From Shinella sp. H4-D48 (GTDB lineage: Bacteria > Pseudomonadota > Alphaproteobacteria > Rhizobiales > Rhizobiaceae), in the NCBI RefSeq assembly GCF_022637395.1, contig NZ_CP093337.1:1906001-1970000 (forward strand): a stretch of 64,000 nt of DNA. Direction: 5' to 3'. The first letter of the stretch is position 1. Every line of letters starts with the position of its first letter. Below, in pieces: positions 26,393 to 36,467 of this stretch. Under the pieces are notes generated by a model, which was not told the origin of the DNA, ran no database searches, and worked only from the letters and a program-made list of their open reading frames with translations. The translations under genes were made by a program, and so were the position numbers.

Positions 26393-28741
26393 TCAGAACT
26401 GAGTTGCGATACCGAACTTGAAGCGCTGGGTCTCGTCAAACTCTTCCTTCTTGATCGGAACAGCATAGTCGAAGCGCAGCGGGCCGAACGGAGACGCCCA
26501 GATGATCGAGGCACCGACGGACGCACGCAGGCTCATGTCCGTGCCCCGCACCTTGTCACTGTCAGCGTAGGCAACCTTGTTGCCGTAAAGCGTACCGGCA
26601 TCGATGAAGACGGCGCCACGGAAACCGGAGTCACGCGGGATTGCCGGCAGCGGGAACGACGCTTCGGCCGAAGCCGTGAAGTAGGTCGTGCCACCGAGCG
26701 CATCGCCAGTCGACGTGGCACGCGGACCGATACCAGCCGACTCAAAGCCACGCAGTTCGCTTGCCGAGAGCGTGAACTGATCGTAGACGCGGGTCGTGTC
26801 GCCCGTACCCCACATGTGACCGCCGCTGACGGACAGAGAGCCGATGACATCAGCATCTTCCAGCAGCGTGTGGAAGTAACGCGCCTTGCCGGAGATCTTG
26901 TAGTAGTCGGAGTCGCCGCCGAGACCAGCGAATTCCTGCGTAACCTGCGCAAAGATGCCCTCACGCGGCAGCGTGCGGTCGTCGATCGTATCGAAGGTCA
27001 GGCTGTGCGAGATCGACGAACGAACCCAGGGACCGTTGTTGACCACGTCCCAATACGGCGTCGACAGGCGCGGATCGTTAACCGGCAGCGACGACTTGTA
27101 GTCGAGCTTGGTGTAATTGTACCGGAACGTCGTCGACAGGTCTTCGGTGATCGGTGCGGTCACACGGAGCGTGAAGCCCTGCGTGTCGACATTGTAATAG
27201 TCTTCGCTCTTGTCTTCGTTCTTGAAGATGTCGAAACCGGCAGCCAGACGATAACCCAGGAAATAGGGCTCGGTGAAATTCAGGCTGTAGTTGCGGGAGT
27301 CAGCACCACCACCGGCAGCCACGCGAATATACTGGCCGCGACCAAGGAAGTTCTTTTCTTCGATCGACGCTTCGAGCTTGAAGCCACCATCATTGCCTGT
27401 CTCGTAACCCGCGCCGATGCCGAACGAACCGGTCGACTGGTCCTGAACATCGACAACGAGAACCACGCGATCGGATTCACTGCCCGGCGCAGTCGTGATC
27501 TCCACGGAAGAGAAGTAGCCCAGCGCTTCAAGGCGACGCTTGGCGCGCGTGATGACTTCCTGATTGAAGGCATCGCCTTCGCCGATATCAAACTCGCGAC
27601 GAATGACGTAGTCACGCGTGCGGGTGTTACCGCGGATTTCGATGCGCTCGACATAGGCGCGCTCGCCCTGGTCGACGAGATAATCGACGGCGATGGTGCC
27701 ATTGCCGAGGTCGCGGTTGCCGCGCGGCGTCACACGGGCGAACGGATAGCCGTTTGCCGCGACGCGCTGCGAAATCGCAGACATCGTGTCCTGCACATCC
27801 TTGGCACGGTAGGTCTTGCCGGCCTTCGTCTCGACGAGGCCCTTCAGCTCGCCGGGATCGATGCCTTCAACCGTCGATTCGACATTCACGTCGCCGAAGT
27901 TGTAGCGTTGACCTTCGTCCACCGTGAAAGTGACGACATATTCGTTCGATGCTTCATCCAGAACGGCATCCGAGGAGATGACGCGGAAGTCGGCATAACC
28001 GTTGTTGAAATAGAACTGGCGCAGCGCCTCTTCATCGGCGCGCAGCTTTTCCGGGCTGTAGACGTCCTTGCGGGTCAGGAACGACAGGAAGTTCGACTTC
28101 TTGGTCAGAATGACCGAACGCAGGCGACCATTGCTGTAAGCTTGGTTACCGACGAAGTTGATCTGAGAAATCTTCGTGCGATCACCTTCATCGACGACGA
28201 AGGCGAGGTTCACACGACCATTGCCCAGCGGGTAGGTCTGCGTGGTCACCTGCGCGTCGCTGCGGCCGATGGCGGCATAGGCGTCACGAATAGCCTGCTT
28301 GTCGGCTTCGATCGTTGCTTCGCTGTAAGGACCCTGCGAGCGAGAGCGAAGCACCGCCTGCAGCTTGTCGTCCTTGATCTTGCGGTTGCCGTTGATGACG
28401 ACTTCGTTGAGCAACTGGTTTTCGTTGACGGTCACGAGGAGCGTGCCGCCGGAAACGGAGACCTTGACGTCAGAGAAATAGCCGGTCGCGTAAAGGCGAC
28501 GAACAGACTCATCGATGTCCGCGCTGGTGAAGTTTTCACCAGGCTTGATCGACAAGTTGGCCTTGACCGTGTTGGCGCTCACGCGATCGGCGCCACGCAC
28601 CTGAATGCTGCGAATGACGGCCGCCTCTGCAACGGTTGCGGAGACAAGCGTGGCAACAGAGCCGCCCGTAACGACCATACTTGCCGACAATGCTACGGCA
28701 GACACGGCGTTCAAAAAGTTCGAACCAGCTTTCATCTTCAC
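26393..28741 (-). CDS. bamA: Outer membrane protein assembly factor BamA
   Basis: BamA inserts beta-barrel proteins into the outer membrane. A signal peptide covers the first 40 or so residues (SAVALSASMVVTGGSVATL ... AEAA); five POTRA domains follow (the first at VIRSIQVRGADRVSANTVKA), then a C-terminal 16-strand barrel with the conserved LRGF motif in ELRGFESAGIGPR and a terminal Phe (GIATQF). The 782-residue frame opens at GTG 28741 with AAGG 6 nt upstream; ATG at 28735 is an equally possible start. No skp gene follows; lpxD comes next directly. Confidence 0.97.
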   Translation of the reverse strand: MKMKAGSNFLNAVSAVALSASMVVTGGSVATLVSATVAEAAVIRSIQVRGADRVSANTVKANLSIKPGENFTSADIDESVRRLYATGYFSDVKVSVSGGTLLVTVNENQLLNEVVINGNRKIKDDKLQAVLRSRSQGPYSEATIEADKQAIRDAYAAIGRSDAQVTTQTYPLGNGRVNLAFVVDEGDRTKISQINFVGNQAYSNGRLRSVILTKKSNFLSFLTRKDVYSPEKLRADEEALRQFYFNNGYADFRVISSDAVLDEASNEYVVTFTVDEGQRYNFGDVNVESTVEGIDPGELKGLVETKAGKTYRAKDVQDTMSAISQRVAANGYPFARVTPRGNRDLGNGTIAVDYLVDQGERAYVERIEIRGNTRTRDYVIRREFDIGEGDAFNQEVITRAKRRLEALGYFSSVEITTAPGSESDRVVLVVDVQDQSTGSFGIGAGYETGNDGGFKLEASIEEKNFLGRGQYIRVAAGGGADSRNYSLNFTEPYFLGYRLAAGFDIFKNEDKSEDYYNVDTQGFTLRVTAPITEDLSTTFRYNYTKLDYKSSLPVNDPRLSTPYWDVVNNGPWVRSSISHSLTFDTIDDRTLPREGIFAQVTQEFAGLGGDSDYYKISGKARYFHTLLEDADVIGSLSVSGGHMWGTGDTTRVYDQFTLSASELRGFESAGIGPRATSTGDALGGTTYFTASAEASFPLPAIPRDSGFRGAVFIDAGTLYGNKVAYADSDKVRGTDMSLRASVGASIIWASPFGPLRFDYAVPIKKEEFDETQRFKFGIATQF

Positions 28742-28859
28742 AACTTACCTTCGTTTTACGTCCGGCAGGCATGCCCGATTCCGGACACGATGCCGTTTTA
28801 ACCGCTTTTGCCATACAAGCAAGGCCACGCGTTAATTTCTGTTTACTTCGATTGCAACA

Positions 28860-28877
28860 GTGGCCTCAACGCCACTA
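28860..28877 (-). repeat. Inverted repeat in the rseP-bamA gap
   Basis: AGTGGC-CTCAAC-GCCACT, flanked by GCAA/TTGC and, further out, TGTTTAC/GTAAACA arms, so a nested hairpin of about 65 nt (28839-28903) can form upstream of bamA. It has no U-run typical of a terminator. Confidence 0.4.
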
Positions 28878-28968
28878 ATTGCTTTTCATCACGGTAAACA
28901 GAGCGTTAGCGCACCCCGCCCAGACTGCGGCTCCCCTTAATAATGTGCCCCGGCGACACCGGCGGCCT

Positions 28969-30102
28969 TCAGCCAAGAAGCATGGATATGTCGTTCCAGG
29001 TCGCGAAGACCATCAGCATGAGCACCAGCGCCATGCCGATGCGAAATGCGAGGTCCTGCGCCCCGGGCCCGACAGGCCTGCCCCGGACAGCCTCTACCGC
29101 ATAGAACATCAGGTGGCCGCCATCAAGTACCGGAACCGGCATCAGATTCAAAAGTCCAATGGAAACAGAGAGAACGGCGGCGAGTTGCAGCAATGCGGCA
29201 ACACCCAGCGTGGCCATCTGGCCGGACGCCTGCGCCACACGGATGGGCCCGCCAAGCTGGTCGGCCTTCATGCGGCCGGTCACGAGGTTGGACAGATAAT
29301 CGAACGTCCCGGTGACGATATGCCAGCTCTGGACAACGCCCTGCCCCACGGCTTCAAGCGGCCCGTATTCCACGACACGGAAGTTGCCCGTCTCCTGATT
29401 GGTGACGATGCCGATCAGGCCGAGCTCCACCTTGTTGCCGAACTGATCGGTAATCTCCGTGCGCTTCGGCACCATGGGAAGATTGAGATCGGCCCCGCCG
29501 CGGCGCACGGTCACGGTAATCGGCAGTTCCGGGCGCACGCTCACATAGCGGCGGACGTCGTCAAAGGTCGTGACGGCATGACCGTCGAGCGCCACCAGCA
29601 GGTCGCCGGGCAGAACGCCCGCCTCCTGCGCGGCGCTGTCCGGCCGCACTTCCGCAACGATCGGGTCGGCGATCTGGCGGCCGTAGATGGAAAACATCAC
29701 CGCGAAGATGGCGATGGCGAGAATGAAGTTGGCAATAGGGCCTGCGGCGACCGTCACGGCCCTTTTCCACAGGGCCGCACCGAGGAAGGTGCGGTTGCGC
29801 TCGCTTTCCGGCAACGCGGCGACGGCATCGTAGTCAGGCGTCGAGGCAGGGTCGTCATCGCCCAGAAACTTCACGTATCCGCCCAGTGGAATTGCGGAAA
29901 GTTTCCACCGTGTCCCGTGCTTGTCCGTGAAGCCGAGGAGTTCCGGGCCGAAGCCGACAGAGAACGCGGTCACGCCGATGCCGGACCAGCGACCCGCCAG
30001 ATAATGGCCCATTTCGTGCACGAAGACGATGAGCGTCAGCACGATCAGAAAGGGAACGATATAGCCCGTCACGAAACCGAGAGAGCCTGCAAGCATTTCC
30101 AT
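28969..30102 (-). CDS. rseP: Site-2 intramembrane zinc metalloprotease RseP
   Basis: RseP cleaves membrane anti-sigma factors and remnant signal peptides within the inner membrane. The 377-residue protein has the active-site HEMGH at 29-33 in the first membrane helix, GGYVKFLGDDDPAS after it, a PDZ domain (about 130-215; AGVLPGDLLVALDG), and the second zinc-ligand segment LLNLMPVPVLDGGHL (about 318-332). One PDZ domain and the shorter length (E. coli RseP is 450) are usual for alphaproteobacteria. cdsA is 25 bp upstream and bamA 227 bp downstream; dxr, often found here in gammaproteobacteria, is absent. Confidence 0.95.
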   Translation of the reverse strand: MEMLAGSLGFVTGYIVPFLIVLTLIVFVHEMGHYLAGRWSGIGVTAFSVGFGPELLGFTDKHGTRWKLSAIPLGGYVKFLGDDDPASTPDYDAVAALPESERNRTFLGAALWKRAVTVAAGPIANFILAIAIFAVMFSIYGRQIADPIVAEVRPDSAAQEAGVLPGDLLVALDGHAVTTFDDVRRYVSVRPELPITVTVRRGGADLNLPMVPKRTEITDQFGNKVELGLIGIVTNQETGNFRVVEYGPLEAVGQGVVQSWHIVTGTFDYLSNLVTGRMKADQLGGPIRVAQASGQMATLGVAALLQLAAVLSVSIGLLNLMPVPVLDGGHLMFYAVEAVRGRPVGPGAQDLAFRIGMALVLMLMVFATWNDISMLLG

Positions 30103-30127
30103 ATGTCCAGTCCCCAGTCTTTCGCGG

Positions 30128-30961
30128 TCACGGGCCGAAAAGGAACACGCCGGCAGGCGTGTTGACGGTGCCCTTCATGATCGCGTCGCCCAATGCAATG
30201 AGGAACGCGGCGAAGCAGGCAAAAACAAGGCCGTCGACGCGGTCCATGACCCCGCCATGCCCCGGAATGAGACGGCTTGAATCCTTCACGCCGAAACGGC
30301 GCTTGATGAAGGATTCGAAGAGGTCGCCGATCTGGCTGAAGATGGACAGGATCAGCGCGATGGCCGGCACCCAAAGACCGTTCAGGGAAAAGAACGCCAT
30401 ATGGATCAGCGTGCCCGCAATCACGGCGGAAACGGCTCCGCCAATGGCGCCCGACCAAGTCTTGCCCGGCGAGATCGACGGCGCAAGTTTGGGGCCGCCG
30501 ATGGCCCGTCCGATGAAGTAGGCAAGGATATCCGTTGCCCAGACAACGCCGAAGATGAACAGCATCGCAGCAAAGCCATGCGCAGTGTCACCACGGATCG
30601 CCGCAAGCGAGATCACCGTCAGGCCCGCATAGACGATACCTCCCGGCAGCCAGCGGCTTGCCTTGGCGACCAGCACGTAGACGATACCGATGACCGTCGC
30701 CGCCAGAAGTGTCGGCAGCGCCAGCTCATCGAAATCGAAAAGCACGAGCGCGGCAACAAGCGCGACGGATAACCAGCCAAACGCGTTACCGCGGAAGTCC
30801 GATTCGGCAAGTCGGGTAATCGTCGACCACTCATAGTAGATCAGGACGCCGATACCGGCCGCGAGAACACGAAAGGCAAAACCACCGAACCAGGTTGCGG
30901 CAAGAACGGCGATAGCCAGCACGATGCCGGAGATGATGCGCAGGCGCAGTTCAGTCTGCAT
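30128..30961 (-). CDS. cdsA: Phosphatidate cytidylyltransferase
   Basis: CdsA makes CDP-diacylglycerol from CTP and phosphatidate for phospholipid synthesis. The 277-residue protein is strongly hydrophobic with about seven to eight membrane spans. It ends with the family signature SFIKRRFGVKDSSRLIPGHG followed by GVMDRVD (about 226-252), plus SISPGKTWSGAIGG before it. Its ATG (30959-30961) overlaps the uppS stop by one base, so the two are probably translationally coupled. Confidence 0.95.
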   Translation of the reverse strand: MQTELRLRIISGIVLAIAVLAATWFGGFAFRVLAAGIGVLIYYEWSTITRLAESDFRGNAFGWLSVALVAALVLFDFDELALPTLLAATVIGIVYVLVAKASRWLPGGIVYAGLTVISLAAIRGDTAHGFAAMLFIFGVVWATDILAYFIGRAIGGPKLAPSISPGKTWSGAIGGAVSAVIAGTLIHMAFFSLNGLWVPAIALILSIFSQIGDLFESFIKRRFGVKDSSRLIPGHGGVMDRVDGLVFACFAAFLIALGDAIMKGTVNTPAGVFLFGP

Positions 30962-31707
30962 CAGGAACCCGTTGCAAGCGTGGTGGCGGGTTGCAACCCG
31001 CCAAACCGCCTCTCCCGCATGGCATAGCGCGAGAGCGCGGCGACGAAAGTGTCGCGCGAAAAGTCAGGCCAGAATTCGGGTATGAACATCAGCTCGGCAT
31101 AGGCGGCCTGCCAAAGCAAAAAATTGGACAGCCGCTCCTCACCGCTCGTGCGGATGACGAGATCAGGGTCCGGGATTCCCGCAGTATCGAGTGCCGCGCC
31201 GATCCGTTCCGACGTGATGGCGGATGCCTCCAGGCGACCAGCTGCAACTTCCGCAGCAAGCTGCCTTGCCGCTCGTGCAATCTCGTCACGCGCGCCGTAG
31301 TTGAACGCGATGACGAGCGTGATACCGGTATTCGCGCGCGTGGTCTCCTCGGCTTCCAACAGGAGCGGGAGGATATCGCCAGACAGATTCGTCTTGTCGC
31401 CGATAATGCGGATGCGCACGTTCTGCTTGTGAAGAACCGCAAGGTCACGCCGGATAAACGCCTTCAGGAGGCCCATGAGGTCCGAGACCTCGCTTTCCGG
31501 GCGGCTCCAGTTTTCAGACGAAAAGGCGAACAGCGTGAGATAGGAGATGCCGCACTCGGCGGCCGTCTTCACGGCCTCGCGCACGGCTTCGACACCCTTG
31601 CGGTGCCCCATGGCGCGCGGCAGGCCGCGCGCATTCGCCCAGCGGCCGTTGCCATCCATGATGATGGCGACGTGGGCCGGAACGGTACTGGGCGAAAGCT
31701 GGTTCAT
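30961..31707 (-). CDS. uppS: Isoprenyl transferase (undecaprenyl diphosphate synthase)
   Basis: UppS builds the C55 carrier lipid for cell wall synthesis from FPP and IPP. The ATG at 31707 gives 248 residues beginning [20 protein letters not shown], with the catalytic Asp in [10 protein letters not shown] and the C-terminal [20 protein letters not shown] longer frame to 31782 adds a basic leader that family members lack. frr lies 40 bp upstream. Confidence 0.95.
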   Translation of the reverse strand: MNQLSPSTVPAHVAIIMDGNGRWANARGLPRAMGHRKGVEAVREAVKTAAECGISYLTLFAFSSENWSRPESEVSDLMGLLKAFIRRDLAVLHKQNVRIRIIGDKTNLSGDILPLLLEAEETTRANTGITLVIAFNYGARDEIARAARQLAAEVAAGRLEASAITSERIGAALDTAGIPDPDLVIRTSGEERLSNFLLWQAAYAELMFIPEFWPDFSRDTFVAALSRYAMRERRFGGLQPATTLATGS

Positions 31708-31747
31708 GGACAATCCGAGAAAGAAGAAAAGCAGGCGAGCCTTTGCT

Positions 31748-32308
31748 TTAAACCTGCATGATTTCCTTTTCCTTGTCTGCAAGCAAGCGATCGACGTCCA
31801 AAATCGTCTCGTCGGTCATCTTCTGCACCTTTTCAGACTGCGCACGGCTCAGATCCTGACCGATATCGCCATCCTTTTCGGCTTTCTTGAGGTCGTCCAT
31901 GCCATCGCGGCGCACGTGGCGGATCGCCACCTTTGCCTTTTCTGCATAATCATGCGCAACCTTCACGAGCGACTTGCGACGCTCTTCATTGAGTTCCGGC
32001 AGCGGAATACGCAGGTTCTGGCCGTCGATGATCGGGTTGAGGCCGAGATTCGATTCGCGAATGCCACGTTCGACCGCGCCGACCATACCCTTGTCCCAGA
32101 CGGAGACCGACAGCATGCGCGGCTCGGGAACGGAGATGTTGGCGACCTGATTGAGCGGCACGCGCGAACCATAGGCCTCGACCTGGACAGGATCGAGCAC
32201 GTTGGCCGAGGCACGGCCAGTACGCAACGAGGCGATGTCGTTCTTGAACGCGTTGATTGCGCCATCCATGCGGCGCTTCAATTCTTTGAGGTCGATACCT
32301 TCACTCAT
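31748..32308 (-). CDS. frr: Ribosome recycling factor
   Basis: RRF splits the post-termination ribosome together with EF-G. From ATG 32308 the protein is 186 residues (norm 185), starting [20 protein letters not shown], with the long helical domain containing [20 protein letters not shown] and the C-terminal three-helix bundle ([33 protein letters not shown]). The RBS GGGAGTATTCCG precedes that ATG; the upstream extension to 32341 is not used by the family. pyrH is 59 bp upstream. Confidence 0.97.
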   Translation of the reverse strand: MSEGIDLKELKRRMDGAINAFKNDIASLRTGRASANVLDPVQVEAYGSRVPLNQVANISVPEPRMLSVSVWDKGMVGAVERGIRESNLGLNPIIDGQNLRIPLPELNEERRKSLVKVAHDYAEKAKVAIRHVRRDGMDDLKKAEKDGDIGQDLSRAQSEKVQKMTDETILDVDRLLADKEKEIMQV

Positions 32309-32367
32309 CGGAATACTCCCATTGTCGCAGGACGACTGCACGCGATGAGCGTACAGCCGATCCAGAA

Positions 32368-33090
32368 TCAGTTGTCGGTTACGATGGTTCCGCGGCCGCC
32401 ACCGGTCAATATTTCGGCAAATCCACCCTTTTCGTGGATCGAGAACACGATGATCGGGATCGAATTCTCGCGCGCCAGCGCAACGGCGGCGACATCCATG
32501 ACGGCCAGGCCCTTCTCCAGAACCTCGCTATGCGTCAACTGGTCGAAGCGCGTGGCGGTCGGGTCCTTCTTCGGGTCTGCCGAGTAGATGCCATCGACTT
32601 GAGTTCCCTTGAAGATCGCCTCGGCGCCCATCTCGGCGGCGCGCAGTGCGGCGGCCGAATCCGTCGTGAAGAACGGATTGCCCGTGCCACCGGCAAAGAT
32701 GACGACGCGGCCGAGCGAGAGGTGGTAGAGTGTGGCGCGTTGCGAGAAGCTCTCGCAGATTTCCGGCATCGCGATGGCCGACAGCACGACGGTATCGATG
32801 TCGAGCTTGCGCAGCGAGGTCGCGAGCGCCAGTGCATTGATGACAGTCGCCAGCATACCCATGTGGTCGCCGGTAACGCGATCGCCCCCCTTCGACGCAA
32901 CGGCGACGCCGCGGAAGATATTGCCTCCGCCCACGACGACACCGACTTCGACGCCCAGCGCGCGCGCTTCGGCAATATCGGAGGCGATGCGGTCGGCAAC
33001 GGCGACATCGATGCCGAAGCCCTGCGAGCCCATCAGCGCCTCACCAGAGGCTTTCAGCAGAACACGTTTGTAGATTGGCGTGGCGGTCAT
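32368..33090 (-). CDS. pyrH: UMP kinase
   Basis: PyrH phosphorylates UMP to UDP. The 240-residue protein from ATG 33090 starts [20 protein letters not shown] and has [10 protein letters not shown] (about 55-64), the UMP-binding region AIMDVAAV-like segment near the end ([20 protein letters not shown]), and the C-terminal GTIVTDN. An in-frame extension to 33237 is not homologous and has no better start. It is separated from tsf by about 200 bp that includes a strong hairpin. Confidence 0.96.
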   Translation of the reverse strand: MTATPIYKRVLLKASGEALMGSQGFGIDVAVADRIASDIAEARALGVEVGVVVGGGNIFRGVAVASKGGDRVTGDHMGMLATVINALALATSLRKLDIDTVVLSAIAMPEICESFSQRATLYHLSLGRVVIFAGGTGNPFFTTDSAAALRAAEMGAEAIFKGTQVDGIYSADPKKDPTATRFDQLTHSEVLEKGLAVMDVAAVALARENSIPIIVFSIHEKGGFAEILTGGGRGTIVTDN

Positions 33091-33220
33091 CGTCGCTCCT
33101 GAACTCGTGTGCCTGCTCACCCGTTCGGCCGCCGGGCGGGTACCGGGTCGGCTCCGCACAAGGCAGTCCTGGCCGCAGAGAAATTTCGGGGCAGGCATTT
33201 CGGCAAGCCGGATACACGAA

Positions 33221-33246
33221 GGGCGCCGCGTTGTCACGCGGCGCCC
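33221..33246. terminator. Strong hairpin between tsf and pyrH
   Basis: GGGCGCCGCG, loop TTGTCA, CGCGGCGCCC: a perfect 10-bp GC stem in the tsf-pyrH gap. Reading along tsf it is followed by TTCGTGT, not a U-run, so it may be an attenuator or a processing/stability hairpin instead of a full terminator. Confidence 0.6.
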
Positions 33247-33294
33247 TCCTCTTTTCCAAACCGAGATTACTTTTCCCTTGCGGGAGAAGTGAAA

Positions 33295-34221
33295 TCAGCC
33301 CTTTGCAGCGGCTGCGACCTCGGCGGCGAAGTCCGACTCTTCCTTCTCGACGCCTTCGCCGAGCAGGAGGCGGGCCATGCCGACGACTTCGATCGGCGCG
33401 CCGACGGTCTTTTCAGCTTCCTTGACGGCAGCGCCGACAGTCAGGTCGGGGTTCATGACGAAGGCCTGCGACAGCAGAGCAACTTCTTCGAAGAACTTGC
33501 GCATACGGCCTTCGACCATCTTCTCAATGATGGCGTCCGGCTTGCCGGAAGCGCGCGACTGCTCGATGAAGACGTTGCGTTCGCGCTCGGCGACGGCAGC
33601 ATCGACTTCTTCGGCGCGGATCGCGAGCGGCGCGGTTGCTGCAATGTGCATGGCAACCTGGCGGCCGATGGCGTTCAGGGCTTCCTTGTCGCCGGTCGAC
33701 TTGAGCGCGACGAGAACGCCGAGCTTGCCGAGACGGTCGGCGGCGGCGTTGTGGATATAGGTCGCGACAACGCCATCCTCGACCGAGAGAGCGGCCGAGC
33801 GGCGCAGGTTCATGTTCTCGCCGATGGTGGCGACGGCGTCCTTGATCGTGTCGGTGACCGACTTGCCGGTTGCCGGGTAGGTTACGGCGCCAACGGCTTC
33901 GACGGTGCCATCGGTGGTGAGCGCTACGTCGGCAATGCCGCGAACCATGGCCTGGAAGGCATCGTTGCGAGCAACGAAGTCGGTTTCGGAGTTGACTTCG
34001 ACGACAACGGCCTTGGTGCCGGAAGAAGCGACGCCGATGAGACCTTCGGCAGCCGTACGGCCCGACTTCTTGTCGGCCTTGGCGATGCCCTTGGCGCGCA
34101 GCCAGTCGATTGCCGCTTCGATGTCGCCGTTGTTTTCAGCCAGCGCCTTCTTGCAGTCCATCATGCCTGCGCCGGACTTTTCGCGCAGTTCCTTCACCAG
34201 TGCAGCGGTGATTTCAGCCAT
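33295..34221 (-). CDS. tsf: Elongation factor Ts
   Basis: EF-Ts exchanges GDP for GTP on EF-Tu. The 308-residue protein begins [20 protein letters not shown], with [20 protein letters not shown] and the signature [15 protein letters not shown] (about 76-90). It ends EVAAAAKG. It follows rpsB on the same strand after 235 bp that contain a 10-bp hairpin. Confidence 0.98.
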   Translation of the reverse strand: MAEITAALVKELREKSGAGMMDCKKALAENNGDIEAAIDWLRAKGIAKADKKSGRTAAEGLIGVASSGTKAVVVEVNSETDFVARNDAFQAMVRGIADVALTTDGTVEAVGAVTYPATGKSVTDTIKDAVATIGENMNLRRSAALSVEDGVVATYIHNAAADRLGKLGVLVALKSTGDKEALNAIGRQVAMHIAATAPLAIRAEEVDAAVAERERNVFIEQSRASGKPDAIIEKMVEGRMRKFFEEVALLSQAFVMNPDLTVGAAVKEAEKTVGAPIEVVGMARLLLGEGVEKEESDFAAEVAAAAKG

Positions 34222-34385
34222 TGTGAGCCTCTTGTCGGTTGTTGCGTGCCGCCGGAAAACCTCGGCGAACTCAAGGTTTTGGGAACGAATGTACCCGGAA
34301 ATATGACAGGGTGATGAAGATCACCTCCGGCCCGTTGCCTCTGATGCAACCGCTTGGATTGCCGGCAGCAGGGCCTTCAAACAAG

Positions 34386-34416
34386 CCGAGGCCAGGGATC
34401 GTCTCTCTGGCCTCGG
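34386..34416. terminator. Hairpin between rpsB and tsf
   Basis: CCGAGGCCAG, 11-nt loop, CTGGCCTCGG: a perfect 10-bp stem 41 bp past the rpsB stop. A comparable intercistronic terminator/attenuator separates rpsB and tsf in E. coli. In the rpsB direction the downstream sequence is CTTGTTTGAAGG, only weakly U-rich. Confidence 0.6.
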
Positions 34417-34456
34417 TTTGATCAGGAAGCTGGAGCGGATCGCTCCTGCCTGGGCC

Positions 34457-35218
34457 TTACGCTTCGGCTTCGAGAGCCGGCTCGACCGGAACTTCGGCAG
34501 AGGCGCCGAGGTCACGACCCGAGGCGCCCTGCTGGCGCGCGATGCCGTCAATGGCGGCGCGGGCGATCAGGTCGCAATACAGAGCGATGGCGCGCGAGGC
34601 GTCGTCGTTGCCGGGGATCGGGAAATCGATCGGATCCGGGTCGCAGTTGGAGTCGATAACGGCGACGACCGGAATGCCAAGACGCTTGGCTTCCTGGATC
34701 GCGATCGATTCCTTGTTGGTGTCGATGATGAACATCAGGTCCGGGGTGCCGCCCATGTCGCGGATACCGCCGAGAGCCTTTTCAAGCTTCTCGCGTTCGC
34801 GCTCGAGGTTCAGGCGTTCCTTCTTCGAGTAGCCCGAGCCTTCCGAGGCCAGGATCTCGTCGAGCTTGCGCAGACGCTGGATCGAGTTGGAGATTGTCTT
34901 CCAGTTCGTCAGCATGCCGCCGAGCCAGCGGGCGTTGACGTAGTACTGGGCCGAGCGCTTGGCAGCGTCAGCGATGATGTCGGAAGCCTGGCGCTTCGTG
35001 CCGACGAAGAGAACGCGGCCGCCACCTGCAACGGTGTCGCTGACGACCTGAAGGGCGCGCGACAGCATTGGAACGGTCTGTGCCAGGTCGATGATGTGAA
35101 CGTTGTTGCGATCGCCAAAGATGTACGGCTTCATCTTCGGGTTCCAGCGGTGCGTCTGGTGGCCGAAGTGGATGCCGGCTTCAAGAAGCTGGCGCATAGA
35201 GAAATCGGGCAATGCCAT
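34457..35218 (-). CDS. rpsB: 30S ribosomal protein S2
   Basis: The 253-residue S2 starts [20 protein letters not shown], with [15 protein letters not shown] following, then [20 protein letters not shown] and [20 protein letters not shown]: all hallmarks of the family. The C-terminus is an acid/alanine-rich extension ending [29 protein letters not shown] precedes the start. It is the promoter-proximal gene of the rpsB-tsf-pyrH-frr series; the 243-bp leader holds a good promoter match. Confidence 0.98.
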   Translation of the reverse strand: MALPDFSMRQLLEAGIHFGHQTHRWNPKMKPYIFGDRNNVHIIDLAQTVPMLSRALQVVSDTVAGGGRVLFVGTKRQASDIIADAAKRSAQYYVNARWLGGMLTNWKTISNSIQRLRKLDEILASEGSGYSKKERLNLEREREKLEKALGGIRDMGGTPDLMFIIDTNKESIAIQEAKRLGIPVVAVIDSNCDPDPIDFPIPGNDDASRAIALYCDLIARAAIDGIARQQGASGRDLGASAEVPVEPALEAEA

Positions 35219-35342
35219 GCCTAGTTATCCTTTTCCGGTTGAACCTCCGCGAGACGAACAGCCCTTCCTTCGGAAGCGCCACCGGTCGGAACAGTCCGGA
35301 TTTCTCCCGAACAATCCCATGTCTCACGTGTGGAATGGTTGC

Positions 35343-35371
35343 CCCATACCCCCAGTTTCCCGGTAAATCAA
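35343..35371 (-). promoter_or_regulatory. Candidate rpsB promoter
   Basis: On the minus strand TTGATT, 17-nt spacer, TATGGG, about 125 bp upstream of the rpsB start. The long leader is typical of rpsB, which is autoregulated by S2 in other bacteria. Confidence 0.45.
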
Positions 35372-35461
35372 GGGCAGCCGGGTAAAAAAGCACCTACGGA
35401 CGCTCTTTGGCCGACGTCATCACACAGGCAAAGGCATGTCCGCGTCCAAGCGGCAGACAGC

Positions 35462-36289
35462 CTACTTGCAGTCCTGCTGCTTGAGCATCTCGAGCTTGGC
35501 GAGCTTTCCGCTCAGCACGAACTCACCGTAATCCATCGTGAGATCACGGGTGATGCCGTTCTCATAGAGCTTGAAGGACATGCGGTAGACCGGCAAAGCG
35601 TCGCCGTCACTGGTGTCGTTGTAGTAGGCAACGGAAACCGGCCAGAATGCCTGCTTGGAGAAGGTCCCCGCCTTGTCGGCATCCGGATCGCCTGCCTTGG
35701 GCTGCTCCTTCTTGCCGACGACGGCGGTCGTCATCAACGTCTTGTCGCCCGAATCGGAGCCGTCGAAGATGCGCGATTCGAAGAACCGCTCACCCTTCTT
35801 GGCGTGGTCGATCACCTCGAGCATGTGTTCGGTCGGAAAACGGCTGGCGGCCAGTTCCACCTGCTTGGTATCCGGCGCGGTCAGATCGACACTGACGCCG
35901 GACTTTTCCTCTCGCGCAGTGCCGCGCACTTCCTTGTCCAGCTTCTCGTCCGTGAAGGAGCGGGTCAGGAAGCGGAAGCTGCCGTTCTTCAGGTCCTCGT
36001 AGGTCGTGGTCTGCTGGTCGGTGAGGCGCGTTTCCTCGCCCGTGTTGACCTGCGTGACGAAGCGGAAACTCACGGTGTAGCCATCGCAAGGGCTGCCGTT
36101 GAATTCATAGACCATGCGGCCATACATGCCGGCGATGCCGGAACGCTCGCTCGCATCCTTGAGCTGGAGGTCATAGACGGCGCGATGCGGCGCAAGCCCG
36201 CTCGCCGGGTTGGCGTAAGCGCTGGTCACGCCGCTGCTCGCGACACATGCCCCGGCCGCGAGTGCCGTGACAAAGGATGAACGAAACAT
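35462..36289 (-). CDS. eipB: Cell envelope integrity protein EipB (DUF1849)
   Basis: EipB is a periplasmic beta-spiral protein first described in Brucella, where it supports envelope integrity. From ATG 36289 (with an excellent CAGGAGGAAACGG ribosome binding site) the protein has 275 residues with a signal peptide (VTALAAGACVASSGVTSAYA, cleavage near 26). Two cysteines correspond to the conserved disulphide pair: Cys68 (NGSPCDGY) and Cys274 (QQDCK, second from the end). The in-frame extension to 36352 lacks an RBS. The gene lies alone on this strand between rpsB and the divergent RidA-family gene. Confidence 0.92.
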   Translation of the reverse strand: MFRSSFVTALAAGACVASSGVTSAYANPASGLAPHRAVYDLQLKDASERSGIAGMYGRMVYEFNGSPCDGYTVSFRFVTQVNTGEETRLTDQQTTTYEDLKNGSFRFLTRSFTDEKLDKEVRGTAREEKSGVSVDLTAPDTKQVELAASRFPTEHMLEVIDHAKKGERFFESRIFDGSDSGDKTLMTTAVVGKKEQPKAGDPDADKAGTFSKQAFWPVSVAYYNDTSDGDALPVYRMSFKLYENGITRDLTMDYGEFVLSGKLAKLEMLKQQDCK

Positions 36290-36409
36290 CCGTTTCCTCC
36301 TGTTGAATCCAGCGGCGATGTTATATGAACTCTTCCGGCAAAAGCGAGGCAATATCCGTGCGATGACATATTCATTTGCAACAGTGCGATCTGCCTTGCC
36401 GCAATGCCC

Positions 36410-36438
36410 CTGACAGTCGAACCGCGCCGACCCTATCT
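36410..36438 (+). promoter_or_regulatory. Candidate promoter of the RidA-family/GDPD operon
   Basis: CTGACA, 17-nt spacer, CTATCT; close to the rhizobial housekeeping consensus. The -10 lies in a small CCCTATCTAGGG palindrome, 30 bp before the ATG at 36468. Confidence 0.5.
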
Positions 36439-36467
36439 AGGGTGGTGATCACACTACGGAGACCGCA

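Noticed and set aside
26315-28801. An 828-codon plus-strand frame antisense to bamA.
   Set aside because: bamA on the minus strand has full domain structure; long antisense frames arise from codon bias in GC-rich genes.
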